From an uncultured Clostridia bacterium (GTDB lineage: Bacteria > Bacillota > Clostridia > Oscillospirales > Ruminococcaceae): a stretch of DNA of 18,330 nt. Shown one piece after another: positions 1 to 8,079 of the stretch. Every line of letters begins with the position of its first letter. Within the stretch, counting starts at the first letter, position 1. The stretch spans positions 1 to 18,330 of the forward strand of contig CALBGD010000328.1 of NCBI GenBank assembly GCA_937893735.1, read 5' to 3'. The notes under the pieces are model-generated. The model was not told the origin of the DNA. It searched no databases and worked only from the letters and a program-made list of their open reading frames with translations. A program made the position numbers and the translations under genes.

Positions 1-1
1 C

Positions 2-784
2 AAGGGGAACACCCTTGACGCTATCCGCGAGGGCATCAAGGATTCGTTCAACAATGCTGGTATCACGGATACAAACAAGATACCAGTTCTTGACGACAAT
101 GGCAATCTCACTATGCCTGATGGAAGCTCAGTAGTGGTATCCCAGAGACCCTCCATCAACCTTGACCAGCTTAAAGACGGTCAGCTCTATACAGTAGACG
201 TTTATGCGAGCGGCGCCAAAAAGACGATAACTTTCACGGGAGCTGCTGACAGAGCCGGTACCGCCGCCAATATTCAGGCGCAGCTTAACGAGGCTTTCAA
301 GTATGAGAAGCACATTCCCACCATCGACGAATACGGCAACATGAAGGTGGAATACGTTGACGGCAACGGCAAGACGGTTTCCGATTCCGTTTACCTCGCA
401 AAGAGCGACTCCGGAACCGCGCCTGATATTCAGAACGGCGCAACATATTCCAATAACTACATTCAGGTAACGATAGACGCTGCCGCTGCACTCAGACGCG
501 GCGATATCGAGTATGCTAACGCCTGCATCGACAGGATAGTTACCTCCTCGGAGAACCTGCTGGTGGAGATAGCAGACCTCGGTAATGCAGAGGAATATAT
601 ACAGTTCAACACGGACAGATTCGACACAAGAATCCTGAACCTCAAGGACAGACAGAAGACCCTCGAGGCGACAGACCTTGAATCTGAGATAACGCTGCTG
701 AAAACCTATGAGGCTATTTATAATGCGTGTCTCCAGATGTCGAGTTCGATCGTGCCGAACAGCATATTCAACTACATAAAGTAA
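2..784 (+). CDS. flgL: Flagellar hook-filament junction protein FlgL (HAP3), 3' part
   Basis: FlgL is a structural junction protein between the hook and the flagellin filament, exported by the flagellar type III system. The reading frame is open from base 2, so the gene starts before the window and only about the last 260 residues are seen. The first in-frame ATG (113) is internal. The C-terminal ~85 residues form the long flagellin-like D0/D1 helix (heptad-rich, with NTDRFDTRILNLKDRQ and a tail ending SIFNYIK), which resembles the end of FlgL and flagellin. The more divergent part before it would be the surface-exposed domain. The identification is supported by position: next come a YviE-like gene, fliW and csrA, as in Bacillus. 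Flagellin itself is the alternative, but flagellins usually end differently and this context favours FlgL. Confidence 0.85.
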   Translation, partial: KGNTLDAIREGIKDSFNNAGITDTNKIPVLDDNGNLTMPDGSSVVVSQRPSINLDQLKDGQLYTVDVYASGAKKTITFTGAADRAGTAANIQAQLNEAFKYEKHIPTIDEYGNMKVEYVDGNGKTVSDSVYLAKSDSGTAPDIQNGATYSNNYIQVTIDAAAALRRGDIEYANACIDRIVTSSENLLVEIADLGNAEEYIQFNTDRFDTRILNLKDRQKTLEATDLESEITLLKTYEAIYNACLQMSSSIVPNSIFNYIK

Positions 785-791
785 TGGCAAA

Positions 792-834
792 ATACGCCGC
801 CGCATTGCGGTACAGGCAGGGAAGCCCGGCGTAT
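792..834 (+). promoter_or_regulatory. Structured intergenic RNA with a CsrA-site-like hairpin
   Basis: In the 95 bases between flgL and the next start, an 8-bp inverted repeat (ATACGCCG 792-799 with CGGCGTAT 827-834) encloses two small hairpins. One is CCGC/GCGG (800-803 with 807-810). The other is GGC/GCC (815-817 with 824-826) with a hexaloop AGGGAA. A GGA in a hairpin hexaloop is the known CsrA-binding signature (consensus loop ARGGAU), and csrA lies two genes downstream. Binding is inferred and the inner stem is only 3 bp. There is no T-run, so a terminator is unlikely. Confidence 0.4.
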
Positions 835-879
835 CTATATATGGTTATATAAAAGCAGACAACTCAGGAGGTGTTGGAA

Positions 880-1506
880 GTGAATGGTAATTTATTGCAG
901 ATAACGACGATCCCGATAAATATCGAGATCAAGGTAACGAACGCGAAGTTCCAGTTTCCGGACGCGACAGAAAGACAGCCTAAGGTGAACATCACCACAA
1001 AGAACGGCGAGTACATCATGAAGGCAGACCCGATAAAGGTCAACATCGACACCTATCAGGCGAGAAAGAGCCTTGGCTACGGCCACATGACCGACGGCGA
1101 CATGATGAAGCAGAAGGCTCAGGAGGGCTGGTCGCTGGCATTCCAGGGGACGGCAAAGGTCGCCTCTGAGGGAAACCAGCTTGCACGCGGAATGTCCCCG
1201 GCTGAAATAGCTATCCAGAACGCGCGCGCAGGTGCAACGGTGGAGACCGTCATGGAGTTCCTGCCGAAGGAGGGCGCCGACATCACATTTGACGGCGGCA
1301 CGCTCAGCATAGACTACCAGATGGGCGATCAGGAGATCGACTGGGATATCATGAACCATATGAAGATGGAATTTGTTCCGGGAAGCGTTGAGATCATCAT
1401 GAAGGACAGACCCAGAGTAGAGATAGAGTATCTCGGCGGGCCTATCTATTTCCCGAGAAGCTCCGACCCGAACTACGAGCCGCCGCTGCTTGATGTAAAG
1501 GGCTGA
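880..1506 (+). CDS. YviE-like protein (DUF6470 family) of the flagellar operon
   Basis: This is a 208-residue protein without signal peptide or membrane segment. It resembles the family that sits between flgL and fliW in Bacillus (YviE), whose role is not established. Visible features are an N-terminal beta-rich stretch (LLQITTIPINIEIK), a central basic/amphipathic part (TYQARKSLGYGHMTDGD), and a C-terminal beta-rich region that is Pro-rich at the end. Start choice: the reading frame is open from GTG 871, but AGGAGG occupies 866-871. GTG 880 lies 8 bases beyond it and is the plausible start; TTG 874 is too close. It ends 23 bases before fliW and is probably co-transcribed with it. The family assignment rests on gene order plus general resemblance. 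Confidence 0.75.
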   Translation: MNGNLLQITTIPINIEIKVTNAKFQFPDATERQPKVNITTKNGEYIMKADPIKVNIDTYQARKSLGYGHMTDGDMMKQKAQEGWSLAFQGTAKVASEGNQLARGMSPAEIAIQNARAGATVETVMEFLPKEGADITFDGGTLSIDYQMGDQEIDWDIMNHMKMEFVPGSVEIIMKDRPRVEIEYLGGPIYFPRSSDPNYEPPLLDVKG

Positions 1507-1529
1507 TACGCAGCCTGAAAGGAATGCCT

Positions 1530-1958
1530 ATGAAGATCATTACAAGAGATTTTGGTGAGCAGGAAGTTGACGAAAGCAAGATCATCACTTTCCCGCAGGG
1601 TATAATCGGTTTTGAGGACGCGAAGAAATACGCGCTGCTGAGCCCTCTCGGTGACGGAGTGTTTCCGATGTGGCTCCAGTCCGTGGATTCAAGGGAACCG
1701 TGCTTTGTGGTGTACGACCCGATGGAGATATACTCTGACTACCGTTTTGAGATATCCGACGAGGAGCAGGCGCTTCTCGGAATAGACGAGAATGCCGCTT
1801 ACAGATGTCTCGCAGTGGCTATCGTTCCGGACGACTACAAAAAGACCACCATAAATCTCAGATGTCCTATCGTGGTTAACACCAAGTCGCGTGTGGCCTC
1901 TCAGGTTGTTCTGACGGAGCACTTCGACTTCAAGGCGCCGGTCTACGAGGAGGTCTGA
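1530..1958 (+). CDS. fliW: Flagellar assembly factor FliW
   Basis: In Bacillus, FliW is a cytoplasmic protein that binds either flagellin or CsrA. When free flagellin is scarce, FliW sequesters CsrA and thereby relieves repression of flagellin translation. The 142-residue protein has the family hallmarks: an N-terminal KIITRDFGE strand, FPQGIIGFEDAKKYALL at about residues 20-36, a WLQS...CFVVYDP block at about 48-63, and a C-terminal part containing NLRCPIVVN. An ATG at 1524 is also in frame, but it directly abuts the AAAGGA ribosome site at 1518-1523. ATG 1530 has a 6-base spacer and gives the usual FliW N-terminus. Its stop lies one base before the csrA start, so the two partners are probably made in fixed proportion. 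Confidence 0.95.
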   Translation: MKIITRDFGEQEVDESKIITFPQGIIGFEDAKKYALLSPLGDGVFPMWLQSVDSREPCFVVYDPMEIYSDYRFEISDEEQALLGIDENAAYRCLAVAIVPDDYKKTTINLRCPIVVNTKSRVASQVVLTEHFDFKAPVYEEV

Positions 1959-1959
1959 A

Positions 1960-2193
1960 ATGCTCGTTGTAACAAGGAAAACTGACGAGAGCCTTGTAAT
2001 CTCGGACAACATCGAGATAACCGTGCTTGAGATCGGCAAGGATAAGGTCAAGATAGGCATAAACGCTCCAAAAGAGGTAAAGATCATCAGAAGCGAGCTG
2101 AAAGACGCGCGCCAGACGAATGAGCAGGCTGCTCATGCTTCCGGCGCTGCAATAGCTGAGCTCCTGAAACAGCATAAACAGGAGGAAAACTGA
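1960..2193 (+). CDS. csrA: Carbon storage / translational regulator CsrA
   Basis: CsrA is a homodimeric RNA-binding protein that binds GGA motifs near ribosome sites and usually represses translation; in flagellated Bacillota the main known target is flagellin mRNA. The 77-residue protein starts MLVVTRKTDE, with R6 and R44 (in VKIIRSE), the two positions known to contact RNA in other CsrA proteins. The GINAPKEV core is also present. The C-terminal tail is longer than in E. coli (61 residues), as is common in Bacillota. Its ribosome site GAGGAGG lies inside the end of fliW (start one base after the fliW stop), and its own stop is one base before fliD. Translational coupling across fliW-csrA-fliD is likely. 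Confidence 0.97.
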   Translation: MLVVTRKTDESLVISDNIEITVLEIGKDKVKIGINAPKEVKIIRSELKDARQTNEQAAHASGAAIAELLKQHKQEEN

Positions 2194-2194
2194 C

Positions 2195-4609
2195 ATGGCA
2201 GTAAATAACATCAGACTTGGCGGTCTGACCTCTGGTTTTGATACTGAGGCTATGGTTTCTCAGCTCCTTTCATCTTACCAGACAAGGATCGACAATCAGA
2301 ACAAGAAGCTCACGAAATTATCGTGGCAGCAGACGGCTTACCAGGATATCACAAAGAAGATAACCGAGTTCAAGAACACCTACTTCGATATCTTAAAGCG
2401 CGATACCTACCTGATGAGCCCGACTTCTTTCAATAAGTACACTTCCGCTATTACCGCGGCAAATAATGCGGATACCACGGGGCTTACAGTCACCACGACT
2501 TCAAGCTCATCTGCGGGAAGCTACAAGGTCAAGCTCTCACAGCTTGCGACAGCAACAAAGGCAGAGGGCAGCGCCCTTTCAATGGGCAACTTCAGTCTTG
2601 ACCTTGACAAGGCTATCGCCAGCTCCGGCGGGGAGATAACCACCGCCGATGACGGCAGCAAGACCCAGAAGTTCAGCATGGCGCTGGATGTCCAGGTCGG
2701 CAGCGTTAAGAAGACCGTTGAATTCGATGTTGACGCGGTGCTTGACGCGGACGGAAACATTGCAAGCACGGACGACCTGAAGAAGAACATAGTTTCCGCG
2801 CTCAACACAAAGCTTCAGGAGAGCTTCGGCTACTCCGGAAGAAAGGACGGCGCTACCGGTGCGACTGACGCAAACGGCAACGAGTGGTATCTTCAGGCAG
2901 AGCTTGATTCCAACGGAAACGCACAGTTCAAGGTAGGCGGAAATTCTTCCGTTACCATCGCGGAGAACAAGGGCAGCTTCGGACTTAATAAGCCCAAGGC
3001 AAAGACTGCCATCTCCATCGGCAGCGTTGTCACCGGCAAGAACACATTCTCCGTTGAGATAGGCGGAAAGACCCATCAGCTCAGCTTTGACGGCGTGTCC
3101 ACCACATATTACGACAGCCGAAATCTTTCTGGCAACGAAGCAGTGCTGAAAGAGTTCAACGATCTGAAAGCGGCTTCCTACCGCAAGGCTAATCATCTGG
3201 CTGCTGACGCTACTGTAACCTCCAACCAGCTTGAAGCATATACATACACAAGCGAGCAGGCGGCAAAGGACAAGAACACCGCTGCACTCACAGAGGCGCT
3301 CAAGGGCATTGACGGCTACACCTTCACGCTGGACGGCTCCTACCTGACGGCAAAGGACAGCAGCGGAAAAAGTGCGGATTTCGCCATCACGGCGATCGAC
3401 GGCGGCACCCTCGGACTTTCCAAGGCTGCGGCTTCCAACAAGGCTAACTCAAATGCAAAGCTGTCCGACCTCGGCTTCAAGGCTGACGATGACGGCAAAT
3501 ATACAATGACCATCAACGGCAAAAAGATCACCGTTGACAAGGACGCTACGGTTTCTTCGCTTATGGCGGCAGTAAACAAGTCTGACGCGGGCGTTACCAT
3601 GACATATTCCACCCTTACCAACAGCTTCACAATAGAGGCCAACGAAAAGGGCGGCGCAGGAAAGGTCGAGGTAGAGGCTAACGACCTCACAAAGGGTCTT
3701 GGTCTTGCGGACGATAATGGCACGATAGGTCTGAAGCAGGGTCAGAATGCAATATTCGAGATAAACGGTCAGGAGATCTACCTGAACGACAACACGTACA
3801 CACTTGACGGCACCACCTTCACATTCAATGACAACATGAAGACAGGCGAGGAATACACCGTCAACGTAACCAAGGACAACAGTTCTGTCAAGGAGACTTT
3901 AAAGAAGTTCGTTGAGTCCTACAACAAGCTTATCGAGGACGTTTACGACTACATCGGAAAGTCCCCGGCGGAGGATTCCGACGGCAACAGATACGAGCCG
4001 CTGACCGACGCCGAAAAGGAGGACATGAGCGAGGACGAGATAACCAAGTGGGAGGAGAAGGCAAAGCAGGGCGTTCTCTACAATGATTCCACGGTGTCCA
4101 CGATCATGAGCAAGATGCGTTCAGTGCTGTATGAGAGCGTAACTCTTGATGACGGAAACAAGTTCGGCATTTACAGCATGGGCATAAAGACCTCCAGCGA
4201 GTGGAGCGAGCATGGCAAGCTGGAGATAGACGAGGACGCATTCGACAAGGCGTTCGAGAACAACTCCGACGCTATCGTAAAGCTGTTCACCGATACCACC
4301 TCCGGCGTTATGACAAAGCTGAACAAGGTCATCGACGGCGCAGTAAAGAGCTCCGGCGCGGCTGAAAACAGAGGTACTCTGGTGCAGAAAGCCGGCAAGG
4401 CTGACAGCTCCGTTACCACGGACAGCACCATCTACAAGCAGATGGTAAAGATGCAGGAGCGCCTGAAGGAGCTCCAGAACAGATACGATGATAAGGAAGA
4501 GTACTGGTGGAAGGTATTCACCAACATGGAGACCGCAATGAGCGACCTCAACAGCCAGACCAGCTACATTTCCCAGTATCTCGGGGGCGGCACAAGCAGC
4601 TACCAGTAA
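2195..4609 (+). CDS. fliD: Flagellar filament cap protein FliD (HAP2)
   Basis: FliD forms the cap at the filament tip under which exported flagellin folds. The 804-residue protein starts with the FliD_N signature (NNIRLGGLTSGFDTEAMVSQLL, then Q/K-rich helices to about residue 110). A flagellin IN-type motif (YTMTINGKKITVDKDATVSS) lies at about 434-490. The FliD_C domain runs from about 515 (QNAIFEINGQEIYLND) to the end, finishing in a long helix with the WWKVFTNMETAMSDLNSQ segment. FliD of Bacillus or E. coli is about 470-500 residues. The extra 300 residues lie in the Gly/Asp/Ser-rich middle (about 120-510), which is expected to be solvent-exposed variable domains. It is preceded by AGGAGG at the end of csrA and followed 24 bases later by fliS. 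Confidence 0.96.
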   Translation: MAVNNIRLGGLTSGFDTEAMVSQLLSSYQTRIDNQNKKLTKLSWQQTAYQDITKKITEFKNTYFDILKRDTYLMSPTSFNKYTSAITAANNADTTGLTVTTTSSSSAGSYKVKLSQLATATKAEGSALSMGNFSLDLDKAIASSGGEITTADDGSKTQKFSMALDVQVGSVKKTVEFDVDAVLDADGNIASTDDLKKNIVSALNTKLQESFGYSGRKDGATGATDANGNEWYLQAELDSNGNAQFKVGGNSSVTIAENKGSFGLNKPKAKTAISIGSVVTGKNTFSVEIGGKTHQLSFDGVSTTYYDSRNLSGNEAVLKEFNDLKAASYRKANHLAADATVTSNQLEAYTYTSEQAAKDKNTAALTEALKGIDGYTFTLDGSYLTAKDSSGKSADFAITAIDGGTLGLSKAAASNKANSNAKLSDLGFKADDDGKYTMTINGKKITVDKDATVSSLMAAVNKSDAGVTMTYSTLTNSFTIEANEKGGAGKVEVEANDLTKGLGLADDNGTIGLKQGQNAIFEINGQEIYLNDNTYTLDGTTFTFNDNMKTGEEYTVNVTKDNSSVKETLKKFVESYNKLIEDVYDYIGKSPAEDSDGNRYEPLTDAEKEDMSEDEITKWEEKAKQGVLYNDSTVSTIMSKMRSVLYESVTLDDGNKFGIYSMGIKTSSEWSEHGKLEIDEDAFDKAFENNSDAIVKLFTDTTSGVMTKLNKVIDGAVKSSGAAENRGTLVQKAGKADSSVTTDSTIYKQMVKMQERLKELQNRYDDKEEYWWKVFTNMETAMSDLNSQTSYISQYLGGGTSSYQ

Positions 4610-4633
4610 TAAATAAGAACCGAGGGTAAAACC

Positions 4634-5041
4634 ATGTCGAATCCCTATGCAGCATACAAAAAGCAGTCAGTTTCCACTATGACTCCGGTAGAGGTGGTCA
4701 TCAAGCTGTACAGCGAGACCGAGCGCCAGCTCGCCATCGGCGTCAGCGCGATAGAAGAAAAGGATATCATGAAGGCGCACACCTCGCTTGTTAAGGCGCA
4801 GGAGCTTCTCGGGGCGCTGCGCGGCGCGCTGGATATGGATATCCCGATATCCAAGAATCTCGATCAGCTCTACGATTTCTTCCAGAGGACAGCCGAAAAG
4901 GCTAACATGAAGAAGGACGCGGCAACCGCAGAAGAGGTAAAGAAGATCATTCCGATGATAGCAGACCTCCGCGACGCGTTCACCCAGATAAGCCAGATGA
5001 CCAAGGAAGAGATAGAGGCGCAGGCGAAGGGAAAGAAGTAA
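4634..5041 (+). CDS. fliS: Flagellin export chaperone FliS
   Basis: FliS binds the disordered C-terminus of flagellin in the cytoplasm, prevents early polymerisation and escorts flagellin to the export gate; in Bacillus it also contacts FliW-flagellin control. The 135-residue helical protein begins NPYAAYKKQSVSTMTPVEVVIKLY, the characteristic FliS N-terminus (Y-x-x-x, T-P-x-x-L/V-x-x-x-L-Y). Four amphipathic helices follow, with a Lys-rich tail (AKGKK). The ribosome site GAGGG lies about 9 bases upstream of ATG 4634. The fliD-fliS order is the standard one. Confidence 0.95.
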   Translation: MSNPYAAYKKQSVSTMTPVEVVIKLYSETERQLAIGVSAIEEKDIMKAHTSLVKAQELLGALRGALDMDIPISKNLDQLYDFFQRTAEKANMKKDAATAEEVKKIIPMIADLRDAFTQISQMTKEEIEAQAKGKK

Positions 5042-5074
5042 GCGTATTTTCTGAAAGTTCAGGGAGGTGTTATT

Positions 5075-5560
5075 ATGGCAGAACTTAAAGGCTGCGAGGC
5101 AGTTATCGAGGTGATGAAACAGATCATCGATGTGCTGCTGGAATACGAAAAGCAGACGGACGCCATGAGTAACGCGGATCTGGAAACGCTTCAGGAGGCG
5201 CTGCTGGCGCGCAACGAGCTCATCGGAAAGCTGGAGGAGCTGAAAGACCAGCTCGACGAGATAATAGAGCTTGAGACGAGCGATGAGCGCATACTGCTTA
5301 AAACGCTTGTCCATGGCAGCTATGTCAATGCCCCCCTGGACGAGGATCACAAGAAGGTCGAGCTTTTACAGCGAAACATCACTGTCATCAAGCAGCGCAT
5401 AGTCGATAAGGATAATGTCATATCCGGGCAGTTCAAGAGCCAGCACGTTGATTCACGCAAGGAGCTTGAACAGCTTAAGCAGACTCGCCAGAAGATCGGA
5501 TATTATAACAGCTCTGTCGTTGGCAGGGCGACCGGTCAGGCACTCAACAAGAACCTATAA
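5075..5560 (+). CDS. Flagellar chaperone of the FlgN/FliT type
   Basis: This is a 161-residue, almost wholly helical, charged protein with heptad-like patterns (residues ~8-35, 40-70, 95-140) and no membrane segment. Such proteins are type III chaperones: FlgN serves FlgK and FlgL, FliT serves FliD. The position directly after fliD-fliS matches fliT of enterobacteria, while the length and the C-terminal KIGYYNSS segment look more like FlgN. I therefore give no symbol. The ribosome site AGGGAGGTG lies 6-7 bases before ATG 5075. It is the last gene of the flagellar unit, and a strong terminator begins 6 bases after its stop. Confidence 0.7.
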   Translation: MAELKGCEAVIEVMKQIIDVLLEYEKQTDAMSNADLETLQEALLARNELIGKLEELKDQLDEIIELETSDERILLKTLVHGSYVNAPLDEDHKKVELLQRNITVIKQRIVDKDNVISGQFKSQHVDSRKELEQLKQTRQKIGYYNSSVVGRATGQALNKNL

Positions 5561-5565
5561 CTCTC

Positions 5566-5597
5566 ACCACCCGCAGCCCTGTTGCGGGTGGTTTTTT
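5566..5597 (+). terminator. Rho-independent terminator of the flagellar operon
   Basis: A 10-bp stem, ACCACCCGCA (5566-5575) with TGCGGGTGGT (5583-5592), has a 7-base loop and is followed by six T (5592-5597). The stem is perfect and GC-rich. It separates the flagellar genes from the promoter at 5672. Confidence 0.95.
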
Positions 5598-5671
5598 CTG
5601 CCAAATAATTTTTAGAAGGATTGTGCATTATCGCGAAAAAAAACAAAAAGTAACAAATCTGCACAAAGCGC

Positions 5672-5700
5672 TTGAAAAAATCGGGAATTTACTGTATAAT
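5672..5700 (+). promoter_or_regulatory. Vegetative (sigma-A type) promoter of the EAL-HDOD gene
   Basis: The -35 is TTGAAA at 5672-5677 and the -10 is TATAAT at 5695-5700, with a 17-bp spacer. A-rich DNA at about 5634-5656, upstream of the -35, could act as an UP element. Transcription would start near 5707, leaving a short leader of about 33 bases before ATG 5740. Confidence 0.88.
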
Positions 5701-5739
5701 AGTTATACATAAGCCATCACAAGCAGAGAGGTGATTTCA

Positions 5740-6954
5740 ATGAATGTCTACATGGCGCGTCAGCCGATATTTGATACACATAATCATGTATACGGTTATG
5801 AACTGCTATACCGCAGCAATGACAAGAAAAATGAATATACCGGGCTTAACGGCGATGAATCCACTGCGGACGTTGTAACAAATGCGTTTTTCGGACTGAA
5901 TATCAAGGATATAATCGGCAACGGAAAGGCGTTCATAAATTTCACGGCCAATCTGCTTAAGCACGGCGTTCCCAAAATGATATCCCCTGAGCTGGTGGTG
6001 GTTGAGGTCCTTGAAAATCTGCTGATGGACGATGAACTGCTTGCCGCCTGTCAGGATCTAAAGGAGCGCGGCTACACGCTGGCGCTGGACGATTTTGAGT
6101 ACGACAACAGTTACAGCGACCTGTTCGAGCTGGGAGATATCGTTAAGATAGACTTCCGCACATCGAAAAAATCCATTGAGGACACAGCATATATCTGCCG
6201 CTACTCTAATAAGGTCCTGCTGGCGGAGAAGATAGAGAGCCGGGAAGAGTTCGAATACGCGAAGAGCCTCGGGTGCAGCTATATGCAGGGCTATTATTTC
6301 GCGAAGCCGACTATAATGTCTAAAAACAGCCTCACCCCTCTGCCAGTGAATTTTATGAAGGTGATGCAGCTCGTTTCCCAGCCGGAGCCCGACCTTGAAG
6401 AGATAATCGAGGTCATCTCCTGCGATACGGCAATGTGTCAGCGGCTGCTCAGGCTTATAAATTCCGTGTATTTTGGTGTGAAGAACCGCGTCAGCTCCAT
6501 AGGTCAGGCGCTTGTTATCCTTGGACTGGACTACCTGCGCGACTGGGTTTACCTGATGGGAATGCAGCGTATAGTCCGCTGTGATAACGTTGAGATAATG
6601 CGTATCTCCTGCCTGCTGGCGAAATTCTGCCGTCAGCTCGCGCTGATGATACCGCAGGCGGCTCCGGATTCGGATTCCTACTACCTTATGGGGCTGCTTT
6701 CAATGGTCGCATGGGGCGGCGAGCAGGCGCTCAGCCAGACGCTGGAGGAATTTCCGCTGACTAACGAGATAAAGGACGGACTTCTCGGCAGGGGCGGAAT
6801 TTACAGCGATGTATACGACCTTGCCTACTGCTATGAAAAGGCGGACTGGGCAAGCGTAGATAAATATGTTGAGAAATATCATCTGGACAGCTCCCTTGTT
6901 GCAGAGGAGTTTGTCAAATGTGTGAAAGAGGCGGAGCGCATCAGAATGATGTGA
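5740..6954 (+). CDS. EAL-HDOD signalling protein (YuxH/CdgJ-like)
   Basis: EAL domains hydrolyse or sense cyclic di-GMP, and HDOD domains are phosphohydrolase-like protein-interaction domains; proteins with this pair affect motility in several bacteria. The 404-residue protein has EAL at about 1-200. The usual ligand positions are largely kept: E21 (ELL in place of EAL), N67, E89, D117-D118, K136, E163 and Q183 (QGYYFAKP). The catalytic loop reads DDFEYD rather than DDFGTG, so activity is doubtful and sensing is plausible. HDOD covers about 200-390 (SCDTAMCQRLLRLINSVYFG). The open frame extends to GTG 5731, but AGAGAGGTGA at 5725-5734 is the ribosome site for ATG 5740. It has its own promoter just after the flagellar operon and lies 18 bases before the next gene. 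Confidence 0.9.
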   Translation: MNVYMARQPIFDTHNHVYGYELLYRSNDKKNEYTGLNGDESTADVVTNAFFGLNIKDIIGNGKAFINFTANLLKHGVPKMISPELVVVEVLENLLMDDELLAACQDLKERGYTLALDDFEYDNSYSDLFELGDIVKIDFRTSKKSIEDTAYICRYSNKVLLAEKIESREEFEYAKSLGCSYMQGYYFAKPTIMSKNSLTPLPVNFMKVMQLVSQPEPDLEEIIEVISCDTAMCQRLLRLINSVYFGVKNRVSSIGQALVILGLDYLRDWVYLMGMQRIVRCDNVEIMRISCLLAKFCRQLALMIPQAAPDSDSYYLMGLLSMVAWGGEQALSQTLEEFPLTNEIKDGLLGRGGIYSDVYDLAYCYEKADWASVDKYVEKYHLDSSLVAEEFVKCVKEAERIRMM

Positions 6955-6972
6955 CCGCATGAGGGTTTTGTA

Positions 6973-8070
6973 ATGGCGTTTTTCCTTGATGAGATAGACG
7001 GCTGTCTGTGGGACTACCTGCGGCAGACGCATAAGAAAATAGTGCTCTATGGCATGGGCGACGGCGCGGAGAAAATAAAGAACGTCCTTGATGAGATAGG
7101 CGCTCCCGTTGCCGACATCATGGCAAGCGACGAGTTCGTGCGCGGGCATAGCTTCCTTGGCTACCGCGTGAAGAAGCTCTCCGAGATAGAGGAGCTTTAC
7201 GGTGATGATTTCCTGATACTTGTGTGCTTCGGCAGCCAGCTCCCGGACGTTATGGAGCACATTTACAGCATAGCCGCAAGGCATGAGCTTTATGCGCCTA
7301 ATGTCCCGGTGGTTGGCGACGGTCTGTTCACGCTGGACTACGCAAGGGAGCACCGCGCGGAGCTTAATAAGGTATACGGAATGCTCGCCGACGAACAGTC
7401 AAGGCTTGTATTCGAGAACGTTATCCGCTATAAGCTCAGCGGAAAGCTGGATTATCTGCGGGAGTGCGAAAGCCCGCACGCGGAGATGTTCGACCTGCTG
7501 AAGATGGGCACGGAGGAGACATATGTTGACCTCGGCGCCTACAACGGCGACACGATAGTCGAATTCCTGAACGAAACAAACATGAACTTCCGCAAGATAT
7601 ACGCGATGGAACCCGACCACAAGAATTACATCAAGCTGAAAAGGCGGCTGTACATGATAGGCTCCGGGCTGCTGGAGGCGTACAACGCAGGCGCATGGGA
7701 CACTGAAACTACTATGAGGTTCAGCCTGCGGGCGGGGAGAAGCTCCAAGGTGGACGAAAACGACCCGGATAAGCTGGCGAATCCTGCAAGATACCGCGAG
7801 GTCAGCATGATGAGCGTTGACCATATGCTCCGGGGAGATACGGCGACTTTCATCAAGTATGATGTCGAGGGAAGCGAGGAGCACGCGATAGAGGGCACGA
7901 AGAATACAATAGCAACATTCCGCCCTAAGCTTTCCGTGGCGCTCTACCACAGGAATGAGGATATGTTCGCGATACCGCTCCAGATAGCGTCGATAAATAA
8001 GAAATACCGGTTCTATCTCAGGCATCACCCGTATATACCTGACTGGGACACAAATTTATATTGCATTTGA
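6973..8070 (+). CDS. FkbM-family SAM-dependent methyltransferase
   Basis: FkbM-family enzymes transfer a methyl group from SAM, usually to hydroxyls of sugars or polyketides. Within the 365 residues, an N-terminal Rossmann-like domain (KIVLYGMGDGAEKI near residue 22) resembles a nucleotide-binding fold. The methyltransferase core starts with motif I YVDLGAYNGDT (about 184-194), then the acidic MEPD, and the family block FIKYDVEGSEEHAIEGT (about 292-308) followed by PKLSVALYH. The ribosome site GAGGG lies 7 bases before ATG 6973. The substrate cannot be read from the sequence. The neighbourhood suggests a surface or flagellin glycan, but no glycosyltransferase is in the window, so this is inference only. 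It probably shares an mRNA with the EAL-HDOD gene. Confidence 0.88.
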   Translation: MAFFLDEIDGCLWDYLRQTHKKIVLYGMGDGAEKIKNVLDEIGAPVADIMASDEFVRGHSFLGYRVKKLSEIEELYGDDFLILVCFGSQLPDVMEHIYSIAARHELYAPNVPVVGDGLFTLDYAREHRAELNKVYGMLADEQSRLVFENVIRYKLSGKLDYLRECESPHAEMFDLLKMGTEETYVDLGAYNGDTIVEFLNETNMNFRKIYAMEPDHKNYIKLKRRLYMIGSGLLEAYNAGAWDTETTMRFSLRAGRSSKVDENDPDKLANPARYREVSMMSVDHMLRGDTATFIKYDVEGSEEHAIEGTKNTIATFRPKLSVALYHRNEDMFAIPLQIASINKKYRFYLRHHPYIPDWDTNLYCI

Positions 8071-8079
8071 GGTCAAATT

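Noticed and set aside
113..784. ATG 113 as a genuine gene start
   Set aside because: The frame is open from base 2, no ribosome site precedes 113, and the product continues an FlgL-like protein, so this is an internal methionine.
777..803. Sigma-28 (flagellar) promoter candidate: TAAA at 777-780, 15-base spacer, GCCG at 796-799
   Set aside because: The second half of the -10 (ATAA/ATAT) is missing (CCGC instead) and the element overlaps the end of flgL and the leader stem. Four of eight -10 bases is too weak to call.
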